A DNA stretch of 64,000 nucleotides from Akkermansiaceae bacterium (GCA_024233135.1 JACKPZ010000010.1:1-64000); one strand, 5' to 3'. Shown: positions 26,071 through 35,943, numbered from the stretch's first letter. Numbers and translations are program-made. Notes: generated by a model from the letters alone, not told the origin.

Positions 26071-27240
26071 ATGCCGACGTCCCACCATGCTCCGCTTCCG
26101 CCCCCCTGGCGCTTCGACGCGCCCGGCGGTCTGCGGGTCGTCGATGTCCGGGACGCGGAGGAACTCGCGCGCCATGCCGGCGCCTGGGCGGCTTTGTTGG
26201 AAGCATCGCGCGCGGCCTCGCCGATGCTTTCCTACCCGCAGATCAGCGCGTTTCTCGAAACGAGCGTCGAGGCGCGAGGGGCGTGGCTTTGCCTCTTCGC
26301 TTACGACGGCGACGCGCTGCGCGCCGTGTTTCCGCTCATCGCCGCCCGCGCGGTTGGCGCGGCCGGGTTTTCGCTTCGATTTCTCAAGACGCCCTACGAC
26401 GTCATGCACACCAGCGGGGTCGACTGCCTCACGGCGGATGGCGACGAGGCGCTGGTCGAGGTTCTGCTGGCATATCTCGCAAAGATGCCGCGCGCATGGT
26501 CGGTGCTGCGCCTCCGCGAGCTGCCGGAGCACTCGCCGACGATGACGCATCGCGGCAAGGGAGGACTGGGAAAGCGGTCGGTCGTCCGTGTTTCCTCCTC
26601 CGAGAACTACATCGAGGTGCCGGCCGAGCTGCCCGATTTCCACGCGAGGATTTCGAAAAACTTCCGCCGCCAGCTCCAGAAATCGGGCCGCAAGCTCGCC
26701 ACGCTCGAAGACGTGCGCTTCCTGATGCGCGAGGAATCGCGCCCGCTCGAAGAGAACATGCGGCGCTTCGCGGATGCCGAGGACGCCGGCTGGAAAGGCC
26801 GAGGCAATAGCTCCGTGAAGGCGGAAGGCCGGGATTTCTATCAGATCGCCGCGGAGCGTTTCCGCAGGCACGGATGGATGGAGTGGAACTTCCTGGAGAC
26901 GGCGGGGCGGACCATCGCCGCCCACTACGCGGTGCGCATCCGGCGCACGGTGTTCCTGCTCAAGATCGGCTATGACGAATCCTTCTCGGCCTGCTCGCCG
27001 GGCAACCTGCTCATCGAGCGCGCCATCGCCCATGCCGCCGGGCGGGGCGATGTCGATGAGATCAACTGTGTGGCCGACTGCGCGTGGCACCGCAACTGGG
27101 CGATGAAGAAACGCTGGTTGCACGATCTGATCATCCTGCCTGAAATACCCATCATTTCACCTCTGCTGTGCCGCGTCCTCATGTCGAAGGCCGCACGCGG
27201 ACTCTGGAAACGCGACACCCCTCCCACGAACGAAGAGTGA
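26071..27240 (+). CDS. BioF2-like acyltransferase (GNAT/FemAB superfamily)
   Basis: A 389-residue protein of the CelD/BcsL or FemAB-like double-GNAT group (Acetyltransf_6). The typical linker is ARISKNFRRQLQKSGRKLAT at about residue 190. The second GNAT half runs from DFYQIAAERFRRHGWMEWNF through LLKIGYDESFSACSPGNLLI. Such enzymes transfer acyl or aminoacyl groups to amines, often on cell-surface glycans or small metabolites. The start at 26071 follows the previous stop by 4 bases. The stop TGA overlaps the GTG start of the NRPS gene, so both are translationally coupled. Confidence 0.82.
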   Translation: MPTSHHAPLPPPWRFDAPGGLRVVDVRDAEELARHAGAWAALLEASRAASPMLSYPQISAFLETSVEARGAWLCLFAYDGDALRAVFPLIAARAVGAAGFSLRFLKTPYDVMHTSGVDCLTADGDEALVEVLLAYLAKMPRAWSVLRLRELPEHSPTMTHRGKGGLGKRSVVRVSSSENYIEVPAELPDFHARISKNFRRQLQKSGRKLATLEDVRFLMREESRPLEENMRRFADAEDAGWKGRGNSSVKAEGRDFYQIAAERFRRHGWMEWNFLETAGRTIAAHYAVRIRRTVFLLKIGYDESFSACSPGNLLIERAIAHAAGRGDVDEINCVADCAWHRNWAMKKRWLHDLIILPEIPIISPLLCRVLMSKAARGLWKRDTPPTNEE

Positions 27241-30200
27241 CCGAGAGAACGATCATCTCCAGCCTGTCCACACTCCAGGACTCGATGCTGCGCCGCTCGC
27301 TCGATCGCGCGGACGGTTCGACTGTCGAACAAGTCGAGATCGTTTTCGCGCGTGACGTGGCGGTGGAGCGGATCACCACCGCATGGGGGGAAACGGTGGC
27401 GCGTTGCGAAGTTCTTCGGGCCGGATTCCATTTCGAGAACGGTGAACCGGCGGGGATCGTCCGGTTGGATCAGACTCCGCAGGCGGCGATCCTCGGTGAA
27501 GCGCCCGATTGCTGGGACGCATGGCTGGCGGACGACCGTCTCGCGCCGTTGCCGCTCGTTGGCGGTTGCCCATGGCGGGTTGTCATCTGCCCCGCGGCCC
27601 GAAGGATGGTGTGGACATTCCATCACGCCTTGCTCGACGGCCGGTCGATCGCCCGGATCGTCGCGTTTTTCCAATCCCAACTGGAAGATCCGTCCGCCGC
27701 CGGCAACCTCGGGCACGCTGCGGCGCCGCCGGTTTCCGCGGAGGAGACAGAAGACGCGATCCGATTCCACCGTGAGGCCTTCGCGGAGGTTGCCGCCTGC
27801 CAGCCTGAATTCCCCGGTGATGCCACGGGAGATCCCGCCCGTGGCGGGCGCGTCCTCGGAGCCGAAGCCGTCGCCGCGCTCGAATCCGCCGCCCGCCGGA
27901 TGGATGCCACAACGGCCACACTCGTGACCTGGGCGTGGGGCCAGGCCGTCGCCACCGCCGCAGGGGCGGCGCGGACGGCCGTCGGACAAGTCCGTGCCGG
28001 CGCGCCGACCGATGGATGCGCCGGATTCACGATGAACACGGTGCCGCTGGTGATCGAGCGCGCGCCCGACGAGTCCGCGGGGTCGGTGCTCGCCGCGTTT
28101 CGCCGGCATCTGCTCGCCATGCGTGCCATCGAGCGGGTCGCGGTGGACGAGTTGCCACCGGCGATCTTCCGCGAGGCCGGCGGACCATGGCCGGGCGGCG
28201 TGCTGATGGTCCAGCACGGCACGCTTGAGCGGATGGCCGGCCGGGTCACCAGTGTCGAGCGCATCACCCTCCACGAGCGGAGCGGGGAGAACCTGCTTGC
28301 ATCCGCATGGATCGAGCCGGAATTGAAACTCGAAGTCGAAGTGGACGGCCGCGTTTTCGGCCCGCTCGCCGCGCGTCACCTGGCCGATCACTGGGCGGAG
28401 ATCATCCTCGCTCTCGCCCGCGGCGATGACACCAGTGCCGCCCGGGTCGCGGCATTGCCATCCAACAAGTGGGAAGCCCCGGCGCCGGAGTGCCGCCACC
28501 AGCATCTCGCCGCGGCATGGAAAGAAAGCGTCGCCCGCTATTGCGACCAGACCGCGCTGTGGACACCGGACGTTTCGCTCACCTATCCGGAGCTCGACGC
28601 CCGCGTCGAGCACCTCGCCTCGATCCTCGCGGCCAACGGCGTGGCCGCCGGTGACACCGTGGCCGGCATGCTCCACCAGCGCGAACACGTCGCGCTCGTC
28701 CAGCTCGCCACCGCCCGCGTCGACGCCATCCTCGTGCCGCTCGACCCCGCTCTGCCGAAAAGCCGGCTGGAAACGATCGTCGCCGACGCGCGTCCGAACC
28801 TTCTCCTCACCGATCGGCCCGATGAGGGTGGAGCCCTCGGCCTGCTGGTGATCGCCGTCGATGGAGCAACCGGTGGCACCTGCGCGTCCGCGGTGCCGGA
28901 CGACCCGCGCGCGACGCTCTCCATCCTCTACACCTCCGGTTCCACAGGCATCCCGAAGGGCGTGATGATGGTGCATGGCGGCGTCGTCAACGAAGGCGCG
29001 GCCATGGGCCGTCTGGCCGGGATTTCCCCGGGTGACCGGCTGCTGCAATTCGCATCGCCGGGTTTCGACGCGTCCCTTGAGGAAATCACCGCCGCGCTGC
29101 TTGCCGGCGGGACCCTCGTGCCGCGGCCCGATGATCTGGCGTCGGACCTCGATGTCTTCCACGAGTTCATCCATAGCGCGCGCATCTCGGTGCTCGACCT
29201 GTCCACCGCCCACTGGGCGGCATGGTGCGCATGGATGGCGTCCGAGGGGAAAACCATCCCGCCTTCCGTGCGGACGACGATCATCGGCGGCGAGCGCGCG
29301 TCCGCGGCGGCCGTCGCCACCTGGTTCCAAGCCGGCGGCCGCGATCACGTGCTCATCAACACATACGGTCCCACCGAGGCCTCGGTTGTGGCCACCGCCG
29401 AGTGCATCACCGCTGGTTGGAACGAGCCCGGCGACCCGGCGATCGGCCGTCCGCTTCCCGGCGTGCACGCACGCGTCGCCGACCGCGAAGGCCGCCGTCT
29501 TCCCTACGGGGCCGCCGGAGAACTCTGGCTCGGCGGTTCCTGCGTCGGCCGGGGATACTGGCAGCGGCCGGAACTCACCGCGGAGGCGTTCCGCCGCTTC
29601 GACGGGTTGGAGTGGTATCGTACCGGAGACCGCGTCCAATGGGATGAGGACGGCAAGCTTCGTTTCCTCGGTCGTCAGGACGATCAGTTGAAGATCCGCG
29701 GCAACCGGGTCGAGCCCAACGAAGTGATCCGCGTGCTCGAGGGTTTCCCCGGCGTCGTCGCCGCCCATGCCGGGCCGGTGCGGGGCATCGACGGCAGCAT
29801 GGTGCTCGGCGCCTGGGTGCGATGGAACGACACCCCGGAGGACGGCTGGCCCGGCTTGCTCGCGGCACATGCCGCCGGCCAGCTTCCCGCCGCATCCGTG
29901 CCGTCACGTTGGGCCGCCGTTTCCGAGTTCCTCCTCACCGAGCGCGGCAAGCTTGACCGCGCCAACCTCCCCGAGCCCGCTCTGACCGCAAGCAGCGGCA
30001 AATGTTCCGAGCCCCCCGCCACATCCACCGAGCGCCGGCTCGCGGAGATCTGGAGCGAACTGCTCGGAGTTCCGTCGATCGGCCGCGACGACTCATTCTT
30101 CGAGCTCGGCGGACATTCGCTGATGGCGCTGCAGTTGTTCGCCCGCATCGCCCGCGAGTGGCGGACGCGGATTCCGATGGCGGTGTTGATGCAGGCGCCC

Positions 30201-31061
30201 ACCCCGCGGACTCTCGGAGAAATCATCGACCGCATGGTTTCCTCGCCCGGGTCTGCGGGAACGGCCCGTCCGCTGGTGGTTCCGGTCCGCGCGGAGGGTT
30301 CGCTGCCGCCGCTGTTCTGCATCCATGGTGGCGACGGCGGTGTGCTGTTCTACCGCGAGTTCGCCCGCGGGTTGAGCGGAGACCGTCCGGTGCTGGCCAT
30401 CGAAGCGCCCGCGCTTTCCGCGGAAGGATCCGTCACCACCTCGCCGGTCGGTGAGACGGCCGGCGCCTACCTTGAGGTGCTGCGCGAGCTCCAACCCCGG
30501 GGCCCTTACCACTTGTTAGGTTATTCCTACGGCGGTCTGGTGGTCGTGGAAATCGCCCGCCGCCTGATCGCGGCCGGCGAATCCGTCGCCTTCGCCGGCC
30601 TCTGTGACACCGTCAACCCCGCCACTCCGATCCGGGAATACTCGCTGATGGAACGCATCGAGGTGTTCTGGGATGCGCAGGAGAGCCCCTCTCCCGCCGG
30701 CCGGATTTTCCGCATGCTCTCGCGGATGACCGAAGGGCTCGCCACCCATCTCCGGGTGAAAAACGAGGTCCGGAACGCCCGCACCGTCCGCCGCACCGAA
30801 CCATACAGCGAGGAACGGATGGTGCAGGTGCGCGAGTCCCACCTCCAGTCGATGCGGGACTACCAGCCCGCGCCGCTGGACCTGCCGATCACGCTGTTCA
30901 AATCGAGCGTGGTGGACGACAAATTTGAGATTCCGTCCGACTACGGATGGGGCATCGTTTCACCCGCGGTCGAGGTCGTCGAAGTTCCCGGAAAACACCT
31001 GACCATGTTCGACGCCCCCCATGTCGGCACCCTCGCTGCTGAAACCGAGGCACGGATGTAA
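27237..31061 (+). CDS. single-module nonribosomal peptide synthetase (C-A-PCP-TE)
   Basis: A 1274-residue NRPS from a GTG start that overlaps the upstream stop (GTGA). The condensation domain (about 1-420) has an intact HHALLDG (129-135). The adenylation domain (about 440-920) shows YTSGSTGIPKG (A3, from 565), NTYGPTE (A5, from 708), YRTGDR (A7), GRQDDQLKIRGNRVEPNE (A8) and the A10 lysine in TERGKLDR (about 905). The carrier domain carries Ser961 in LGGHSL. The thioesterase has Ser1097 in GYSYGG and a distal His in GKHLTMF. All active residues are present, so it should load one amino acid, acylate or condense it, and release it. A hand-read specificity code is DAEAIGTVVK. Confidence 0.95.
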   Translation: MTERTIISSLSTLQDSMLRRSLDRADGSTVEQVEIVFARDVAVERITTAWGETVARCEVLRAGFHFENGEPAGIVRLDQTPQAAILGEAPDCWDAWLADDRLAPLPLVGGCPWRVVICPAARRMVWTFHHALLDGRSIARIVAFFQSQLEDPSAAGNLGHAAAPPVSAEETEDAIRFHREAFAEVAACQPEFPGDATGDPARGGRVLGAEAVAALESAARRMDATTATLVTWAWGQAVATAAGAARTAVGQVRAGAPTDGCAGFTMNTVPLVIERAPDESAGSVLAAFRRHLLAMRAIERVAVDELPPAIFREAGGPWPGGVLMVQHGTLERMAGRVTSVERITLHERSGENLLASAWIEPELKLEVEVDGRVFGPLAARHLADHWAEIILALARGDDTSAARVAALPSNKWEAPAPECRHQHLAAAWKESVARYCDQTALWTPDVSLTYPELDARVEHLASILAANGVAAGDTVAGMLHQREHVALVQLATARVDAILVPLDPALPKSRLETIVADARPNLLLTDRPDEGGALGLLVIAVDGATGGTCASAVPDDPRATLSILYTSGSTGIPKGVMMVHGGVVNEGAAMGRLAGISPGDRLLQFASPGFDASLEEITAALLAGGTLVPRPDDLASDLDVFHEFIHSARISVLDLSTAHWAAWCAWMASEGKTIPPSVRTTIIGGERASAAAVATWFQAGGRDHVLINTYGPTEASVVATAECITAGWNEPGDPAIGRPLPGVHARVADREGRRLPYGAAGELWLGGSCVGRGYWQRPELTAEAFRRFDGLEWYRTGDRVQWDEDGKLRFLGRQDDQLKIRGNRVEPNEVIRVLEGFPGVVAAHAGPVRGIDGSMVLGAWVRWNDTPEDGWPGLLAAHAAGQLPAASVPSRWAAVSEFLLTERGKLDRANLPEPALTASSGKCSEPPATSTERRLAEIWSELLGVPSIGRDDSFFELGGHSLMALQLFARIAREWRTRIPMAVLMQAPTPRTLGEIIDRMVSSPGSAGTARPLVVPVRAEGSLPPLFCIHGGDGGVLFYREFARGLSGDRPVLAIEAPALSAEGSVTTSPVGETAGAYLEVLRELQPRGPYHLLGYSYGGLVVVEIARRLIAAGESVAFAGLCDTVNPATPIREYSLMERIEVFWDAQESPSPAGRIFRMLSRMTEGLATHLRVKNEVRNARTVRRTEPYSEERMVQVRESHLQSMRDYQPAPLDLPITLFKSSVVDDKFEIPSDYGWGIVSPAVEVVEVPGKHLTMFDAPHVGTLAAETEARM

Positions 31062-31076
31062 CCCCGTACTTCAGAA

Positions 31077-33761
31077 ATGTTCTCCAAACTCGCCCATCAT
31101 TCCTTGATCCTGCTCTGCCTTCTCCCGCTGGCGAAGGCCGACGTCGTCATTCCGAAAGGCGCGGCGGGATGGAACTATCTCCATGTGACCGACGGAATCG
31201 ACCCAGCCACGGCCGACGCCGACTTCACAACCACCTGGTTTCATCCCACCACCGGCGGCTACGTCGGCGGCGACTACGACGGTCCCGCTTTCATCACCGA
31301 AGCGCCCGCGCCTTTCCATTACGGCGTCGTCGACGGTCTGGCGGGCGGCACGGAACTACCTTCCGTAGGCACGGGAATCGACCGGACCAGCTATTTCTAT
31401 CTCGTTTTCGACGGCGGTGACGGGTTCGGCGGCCTCGAACTCTCGCTGCTCGCCGACGACGGGGCCTTCGTTTATCTCAACGGCACCCTGATCGCCCGCG
31501 ATGGGGTGGACGACCCCGATACCTTCCAGCAACTCGCGGCACTCGGGGATGAATCCGCCTACGACGAGATCCCGCTGCTCGGCACTCCGGTCGTCCAACC
31601 CGGAGCCAACCTGCTCGCCATTTCCGTCCACCAGAACACCACGCTCAGCAGCGACCTCGGATTCGATCTCGAACTGCGGGGAACGCCGGTTTCCAGCCTT
31701 CAGATCGTCCGCGGCCCCTACCTGCAATCCGGTGGTCCCGACCGCATGACCATCCGTTGGCGCACGGACCAGCCCGGCACGTCCGTCGTCCACTACGGAG
31801 ACGCCCCCGGAAACCTCGACTCCACCTTCATCCTGCCCGGTTCCAGCACCGAGCACGTCGCCACCCTCACGGGACTGGCTCCGGACACCACCTTTTTCTA
31901 TCAAGTGGAAACGACGGACGGCTCCTCCACGGCGGCCGCCGGCGGTGATGCGGAGCATCATTTCAGCACATCGCCGCCGCCGGGCAGCCGCAAGCCGACC
32001 CGCATCTGGGTCACCGGCGATACCGGCACCACCACGGCCGCCAAGCAGGATGTCTACAACGCCTACCTTTCCCGCACCGGGGCGGCCGCCACCGACGTGT
32101 GGCTCATGCTCGGCGACAATGCCTACGAGGATGGCACCGACGAGGAATTCCAAGCGGCCTTGTTCGACGCCTATCCCGAACTGTTGCGCAAGACACCGCT
32201 CTGGTCCTGCATCGGAAACCACGAGACGGTGACCGCCGCGGGCGCTCCCTACCTCGACCTCCACACCTTCCCGACCGCCGGGGAAATCGGCGGCGTCCCT
32301 TCCGGCACCGAACGCTATTATTCGTTCGATCACGGCAACATCCACTTCATCGCCATCGATTCCGAAACCGCGGGCAACTATGACGACGCCCCCGGCAACG
32401 GCGGCATGATCGACTGGCTCGAGGACGACCTCCAGGCCACCGACAAGGACTGGATCATCGCCTACATGCATCATGGTCCCTACACGAGGGGCACCGTCGA
32501 CTCCGACTCGACGGACCACCTCGTCGAGATGCGCCACTACGTCGTGCCGCTCCTGGAACAGTACGGCGCGGACCTCGTCATCTACGGCCACAGCCATGTC
32601 TATGAGCGCTCGATGCTCATCAACGGCCACCACAGCGCGATGAGCCTGGCGGACTCGTCCAGCACGACCTTCGACCCGCTCCTTCACGTTGTCGACGGCG
32701 GGAACGGAAGCTCCGTCGGCGGGGTGGACGCCACCAGCAACTTCGCCACCGACGGGGGCGACGGCCCCTATCAGAAACCGGCGGCCGCCGGCGGGGCGGG
32801 CACGGTGTATGTCACATGCGGCGCCTCCGGCAAACTGAGCGGCTGGGCCAACGGTTCCTGGGATTCCCTCAACCCCGATCCCCACCCGGTGTTCTCCACC
32901 GGATTGCTGGCGATGGGCTCGCTGGTCATCGAGATCGACGGCAACACCCTGCATGCCATCTACATCGACCAGTGGAACTCGCTGCGCGACGACTTCACCA
33001 TTATCAAGGGCAGCACCATCGGCATCAGCGCGGCGGACCCGGACTTCAGCGAGCAAGGGCCGGACGACACCGCTGTTTTCAACCTCACCCGGAGCGGAGC
33101 GATCTCCTTCGCCGAGGATTTCCTCTATCAGACGGGTGGAACGTCCACCGCGGGGGTCGACTTCAGCCCGGCGCTTTCCGGCACCACCTCGTTCGCCGCC
33201 GGCGAAACCAACCGCCAGATCGTCCTGACCCGCATGAAGGATCAGGAAGCCGAAGGGCCGGAGTCCATCGGGATCGAACTTGTCACGGCGGCCACCACCG
33301 TCGCCGGCGGCAACGCGCCGCGGCAGCGGTATTTCCTCGCGGCGGAGGCATCCGCGGAAGCCACGTTGGATGACTCGCCATCGCAGCAGTGGTGGTTTGA
33401 GTCCTTCGGCGCGGCAACGCCCGGTCCGGAGGAGTGGAAGCTGGATACCGATGGCGACGGTCTCAGCCGGATCGAGGAGCTGGCCTTCGGCGGAAGCGAA
33501 GGAACCAACGACCGTGACCGGGCGCCATCCGCCGATCGCGAGGGGAACCGGTTCGTCATGCGATATTTCCGCCGTCCGTCGATTCCGGAACTCAGCGTTC
33601 AGGTCCAACGGTCCGCGGATCTCTCCGCTTGGGAAACCGACGGCATCGAGGATGATCCCGACGGCCCCGTCCAACCCGCCGGCACCGAACCATGGAAATC
33701 CTCCATCGAAGCGTCCGGCGACGCCGGGTTCCTGCGCCTGCGCCTCGATCTGGAAAACTGA
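31077..33761 (+). CDS. secreted metallophosphoesterase with FN3-like and Calx-beta domains
   Basis: An 894-residue exported protein (signal LILLCLLPLAKA). An N-terminal beta module (about 20-205; FVYLNGTLIARDG, LLAISVHQN) precedes a purple-acid-phosphatase-like FN3 domain (VRGPYLQSGGPDRMTIRW, LAPDTTFFYQVET). The calcineurin-type domain holds all metal motifs: VTGDTG (about 315), LGDNAYEDG (about 345), GNHE (about 380), HHGPY (about 464) and YGHSHVYE (about 503). A Calx-beta-like domain (about 645-760) and a C-terminal FLRLRL module close the protein. It starts 16 bases after the NRPS stop and is probably the last gene of that operon. It would act outside the cytoplasm on phosphate esters. Confidence 0.88.
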   Translation: MFSKLAHHSLILLCLLPLAKADVVIPKGAAGWNYLHVTDGIDPATADADFTTTWFHPTTGGYVGGDYDGPAFITEAPAPFHYGVVDGLAGGTELPSVGTGIDRTSYFYLVFDGGDGFGGLELSLLADDGAFVYLNGTLIARDGVDDPDTFQQLAALGDESAYDEIPLLGTPVVQPGANLLAISVHQNTTLSSDLGFDLELRGTPVSSLQIVRGPYLQSGGPDRMTIRWRTDQPGTSVVHYGDAPGNLDSTFILPGSSTEHVATLTGLAPDTTFFYQVETTDGSSTAAAGGDAEHHFSTSPPPGSRKPTRIWVTGDTGTTTAAKQDVYNAYLSRTGAAATDVWLMLGDNAYEDGTDEEFQAALFDAYPELLRKTPLWSCIGNHETVTAAGAPYLDLHTFPTAGEIGGVPSGTERYYSFDHGNIHFIAIDSETAGNYDDAPGNGGMIDWLEDDLQATDKDWIIAYMHHGPYTRGTVDSDSTDHLVEMRHYVVPLLEQYGADLVIYGHSHVYERSMLINGHHSAMSLADSSSTTFDPLLHVVDGGNGSSVGGVDATSNFATDGGDGPYQKPAAAGGAGTVYVTCGASGKLSGWANGSWDSLNPDPHPVFSTGLLAMGSLVIEIDGNTLHAIYIDQWNSLRDDFTIIKGSTIGISAADPDFSEQGPDDTAVFNLTRSGAISFAEDFLYQTGGTSTAGVDFSPALSGTTSFAAGETNRQIVLTRMKDQEAEGPESIGIELVTAATTVAGGNAPRQRYFLAAEASAEATLDDSPSQQWWFESFGAATPGPEEWKLDTDGDGLSRIEELAFGGSEGTNDRDRAPSADREGNRFVMRYFRRPSIPELSVQVQRSADLSAWETDGIEDDPDGPVQPAGTEPWKSSIEASGDAGFLRLRLDLEN

Positions 33762-33808
33762 GGATCCTCACCGCGTCGCGGGCCATCCGGCATCGGCCGC
33801 GTTTCCGC

Positions 33809-35197
33809 TCAGCGAACCCGCTCGAGCAACCACTGGAGGAGCGAGTCGAGGGGGACGCGTTCCTGTTCCATCGAGTCGCGGTGGCGGATGGTGACGGTGT
33901 CCTTGAGCTCTTCGCCGTTTTCTCCGAGGGTGTCGAAATCGACGGTGATGCAGAAGGGGGTGCCGACCTCGTCCTGGCGGCGGTAGCGGCGGCCGACGGC
34001 GCCGCCGTCGTCGTAGAAGACGTTCATCCATGGCTGGAGTTTCTTCTGGATCTCGCGGCAGATGCGGACCTGCTCCTCGTTCTTCTTCAGGAGCGGGAAG
34101 ATGCCGGCCTTGATGGGGGCCATACGCGGAGCGAAACGCATCACGGTGCGGACGTCCTTCTTGCCCTTCTCATCGGTGAGTTCCTCTTCCTCGAAGGCCT
34201 CGCAGATCATGGCGAGCACCGTGCGGTCGCAACCGGCGGACGGCTCGACGACGTGCGGGAGGAACTTCTCCTTGGTTTCCTCGTCGAAGTATTCGAGCGG
34301 CTTGCCGGCGCCCTTCTGGTGCACGCCGAGGTCGTAGTCGGTGCGGTAGGCGACTCCTTCGAGTTCCTGGATGCCGAAGGGAAACTCGTATTCGATGTCG
34401 TAGGTTTTCTTCGAGTAGAACGCGCGCTCGCCGTCCGGCACGTCAAGGATGTGGAGTTTCTCGCGCGGGATGCCGATTTCCTCGTAGAAACAAAGCCGGG
34501 ACTCGAGCCACTCGTCGGTGAGGCGCATGCCGTCCTCGGGGCGGCAGAAGAACTCGATCTCCATCTGCTCGAACTCGCGGCTGCGGAACGTGTAGTTGCG
34601 CGGGTTGATCTCGTTGCGGAACGACTTGCCGATCTGGGCGATGCCGAAGGGCAGCTTGATCCGGTTCGAGTCGAGCACGTTCTTGTATTGCACGAAGATC
34701 GACTGGGCGGTCTCCGGGCGGAGGTAGGCGACAGCCTTCGGATCGTTGTCCGTGGCGAGCGCGCCGAGCTTGGTGGAAAGCATGAGATCGAAGGCGCGCG
34801 GCTCGGTGAGCTCGCACTCCTTGTGTTCGCCCGGGTGGCAGGACGGTTTCCGACCGCACTCCAGGTTGTCGAGATTGTCGGCGCGGTAGCGGCCCTTGCA
34901 GGTCTTGCAGTCGATCATCGGGTCGCTGAAACCGCCGACGTGGCCGCTGGCCTTGAGCACGTCCTGGTGGGTGAGGATGGCGCCGTCCATGCCGAGGATG
35001 TCGTCGCGTTCCTGAACGGTCTTGCGCCACCAATAGTCCTTGAGGTTGCGCTTCAGCTCGGCGCCGAGCGGACCGTAGTCCCAGCAGCCGTTGAGTCCGC
35101 CGTAGAGTTCGCCGGCTTGATAGATGAAGCCGCGGCGTTTGCACAGGGAAACGATTTTCTCCATGCGGGCGGGATCGGTGACGTCTTTGTTGGCCAT
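33809..35197 (-). CDS. glyS: glycyl-tRNA synthetase (single-chain, alpha2 type)
   Basis: Class II aminoacyl-tRNA synthetase of 462 residues that charges tRNA-Gly; the type used by archaea, eukaryotes and several bacterial phyla in place of the alpha2beta2 GlyQ/GlyS enzyme. Family marks are RRGFIYQAGELYGGLNGCWD and YGPLGAELKRNLKDYWW at the N-terminus, RPETAQSIFVQYKNVL (motif 2 region), FRNEINPRNYTFRSREFEQM and ETKEKFLPHVVEPSAGCDRT. The C-terminal anticodon-binding domain (about 360-462) has KKLQPWMNVFYDDGGAVGRR. An insert carries CKTCKGRYRADNLDNLEC, a possible zinc site. The start codon lies 95 bases from the divergent fRMsr gene. Confidence 0.95.
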   Translation of the reverse strand: MANKDVTDPARMEKIVSLCKRRGFIYQAGELYGGLNGCWDYGPLGAELKRNLKDYWWRKTVQERDDILGMDGAILTHQDVLKASGHVGGFSDPMIDCKTCKGRYRADNLDNLECGRKPSCHPGEHKECELTEPRAFDLMLSTKLGALATDNDPKAVAYLRPETAQSIFVQYKNVLDSNRIKLPFGIAQIGKSFRNEINPRNYTFRSREFEQMEIEFFCRPEDGMRLTDEWLESRLCFYEEIGIPREKLHILDVPDGERAFYSKKTYDIEYEFPFGIQELEGVAYRTDYDLGVHQKGAGKPLEYFDEETKEKFLPHVVEPSAGCDRTVLAMICEAFEEEELTDEKGKKDVRTVMRFAPRMAPIKAGIFPLLKKNEEQVRICREIQKKLQPWMNVFYDDGGAVGRRYRRQDEVGTPFCITVDFDTLGENGEELKDTVTIRHRDSMEQERVPLDSLLQWLLERVR

Positions 35198-35292
35198 GGG
35201 ATTCGCTGGTTGGGGGCGCGGATGGAAGCAGGACCCGGGGCACGGGGCAAGACGGGATTGATCCGTCCGTTCCGGCCGCTATTTTCCGCCCC

Positions 35293-35796
35293 ATGTCGCA
35301 CGGCGATGCATTCGGGAAGGAAACGGGCCGGGTCCCCTCGCCGGCGGAGAAGTCCGAGCTCTTCGGGAGGGCCGCCGGGGAAATCGAGGCGATCCTCACC
35401 GGCGAGACCGACCCGGTGACGATCCTGAGCACGGTCGTCGCGGTGCTCCATCACCGGATGCCGCACGCCTTCTGGACCGGCTTCTACCGGGTTTGCGGGG
35501 ACGAACTCCGCGCGGGCCCCTATCAGGGCACTCCGGCCTGCCTGAGGATCCGCCGTGGCGCGGGCGTCTGCGGCACCGCGTGGGCGGAGAACCGGACGAT
35601 CGTCGTGGACGATGTGGACGCGTTTCCCGGGCACATCGCCTGCGACGCGCGGTCCGCGAGCGAAATCGTGGTGCCGTTCCGCGACGCGGACGGAAACGTG
35701 GCCGCCGTGCTCGACATCGACTCGACGTTTCCTGGGGCCTTCGGCGACGAGGACCGGATCGCGCTGGAAGCAATCGCCGCACGTTGGTCCCCGTGA
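35293..35796 (+). CDS. msrC: GAF-type free methionine-(R)-sulfoxide reductase
   Basis: A 167-residue GAF-domain enzyme that reduces free methionine-(R)-sulfoxide in the cytoplasm, using thioredoxin-type electrons. The three family cysteines are present: Cys83 in PYQGTPACLRI, Cys93 in GAGVCGTAW and Cys117 in HIACDAR. They sit almost exactly where E. coli fRMsr has 84, 94 and 118. FWTGFYRV and EIVVPFRDADGN are further marks. The length is normal for the family with a short N-terminal extension. It is a monocistronic gene divergent from glyS. Confidence 0.93.
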   Translation: MSHGDAFGKETGRVPSPAEKSELFGRAAGEIEAILTGETDPVTILSTVVAVLHHRMPHAFWTGFYRVCGDELRAGPYQGTPACLRIRRGAGVCGTAWAENRTIVVDDVDAFPGHIACDARSASEIVVPFRDADGNVAAVLDIDSTFPGAFGDEDRIALEAIAARWSP

Positions 35797-35943
35797 TCGC
35801 GTAGCTAGCGAACGGCCGGTTTTGGGATATCCTCGGACCGTCCTGAGAACGTTCCCCCCGATTCGAAAGGACACAACGATCCGCCGGCGGCCACCGAAAC
35901 GTCCTTGCTCCCCCCGGGGCGTTACCTTCGACCGCCGGCGTTG

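Noticed and set aside
31356..33674. 772-codon open frame on the minus strand opposite the metallophosphoesterase
   Set aside because: Antisense shadow; the plus strand carries all metal-binding motifs and lies in the operon.
23848..33761. Possible anti-phage defence island
   Set aside because: The 2H phosphoesterase might suggest nucleotide-based defence, but the NRPS, acyltransferase and AsnB-like genes fit biosynthesis, and no nuclease, sensor or effector gene is present.
33759..33770. TGAGGATCCTCA palindrome at the stop of the metallophosphoesterase gene
   Set aside because: A 12-base palindrome without loop or T-run; most likely chance in GC-rich DNA.
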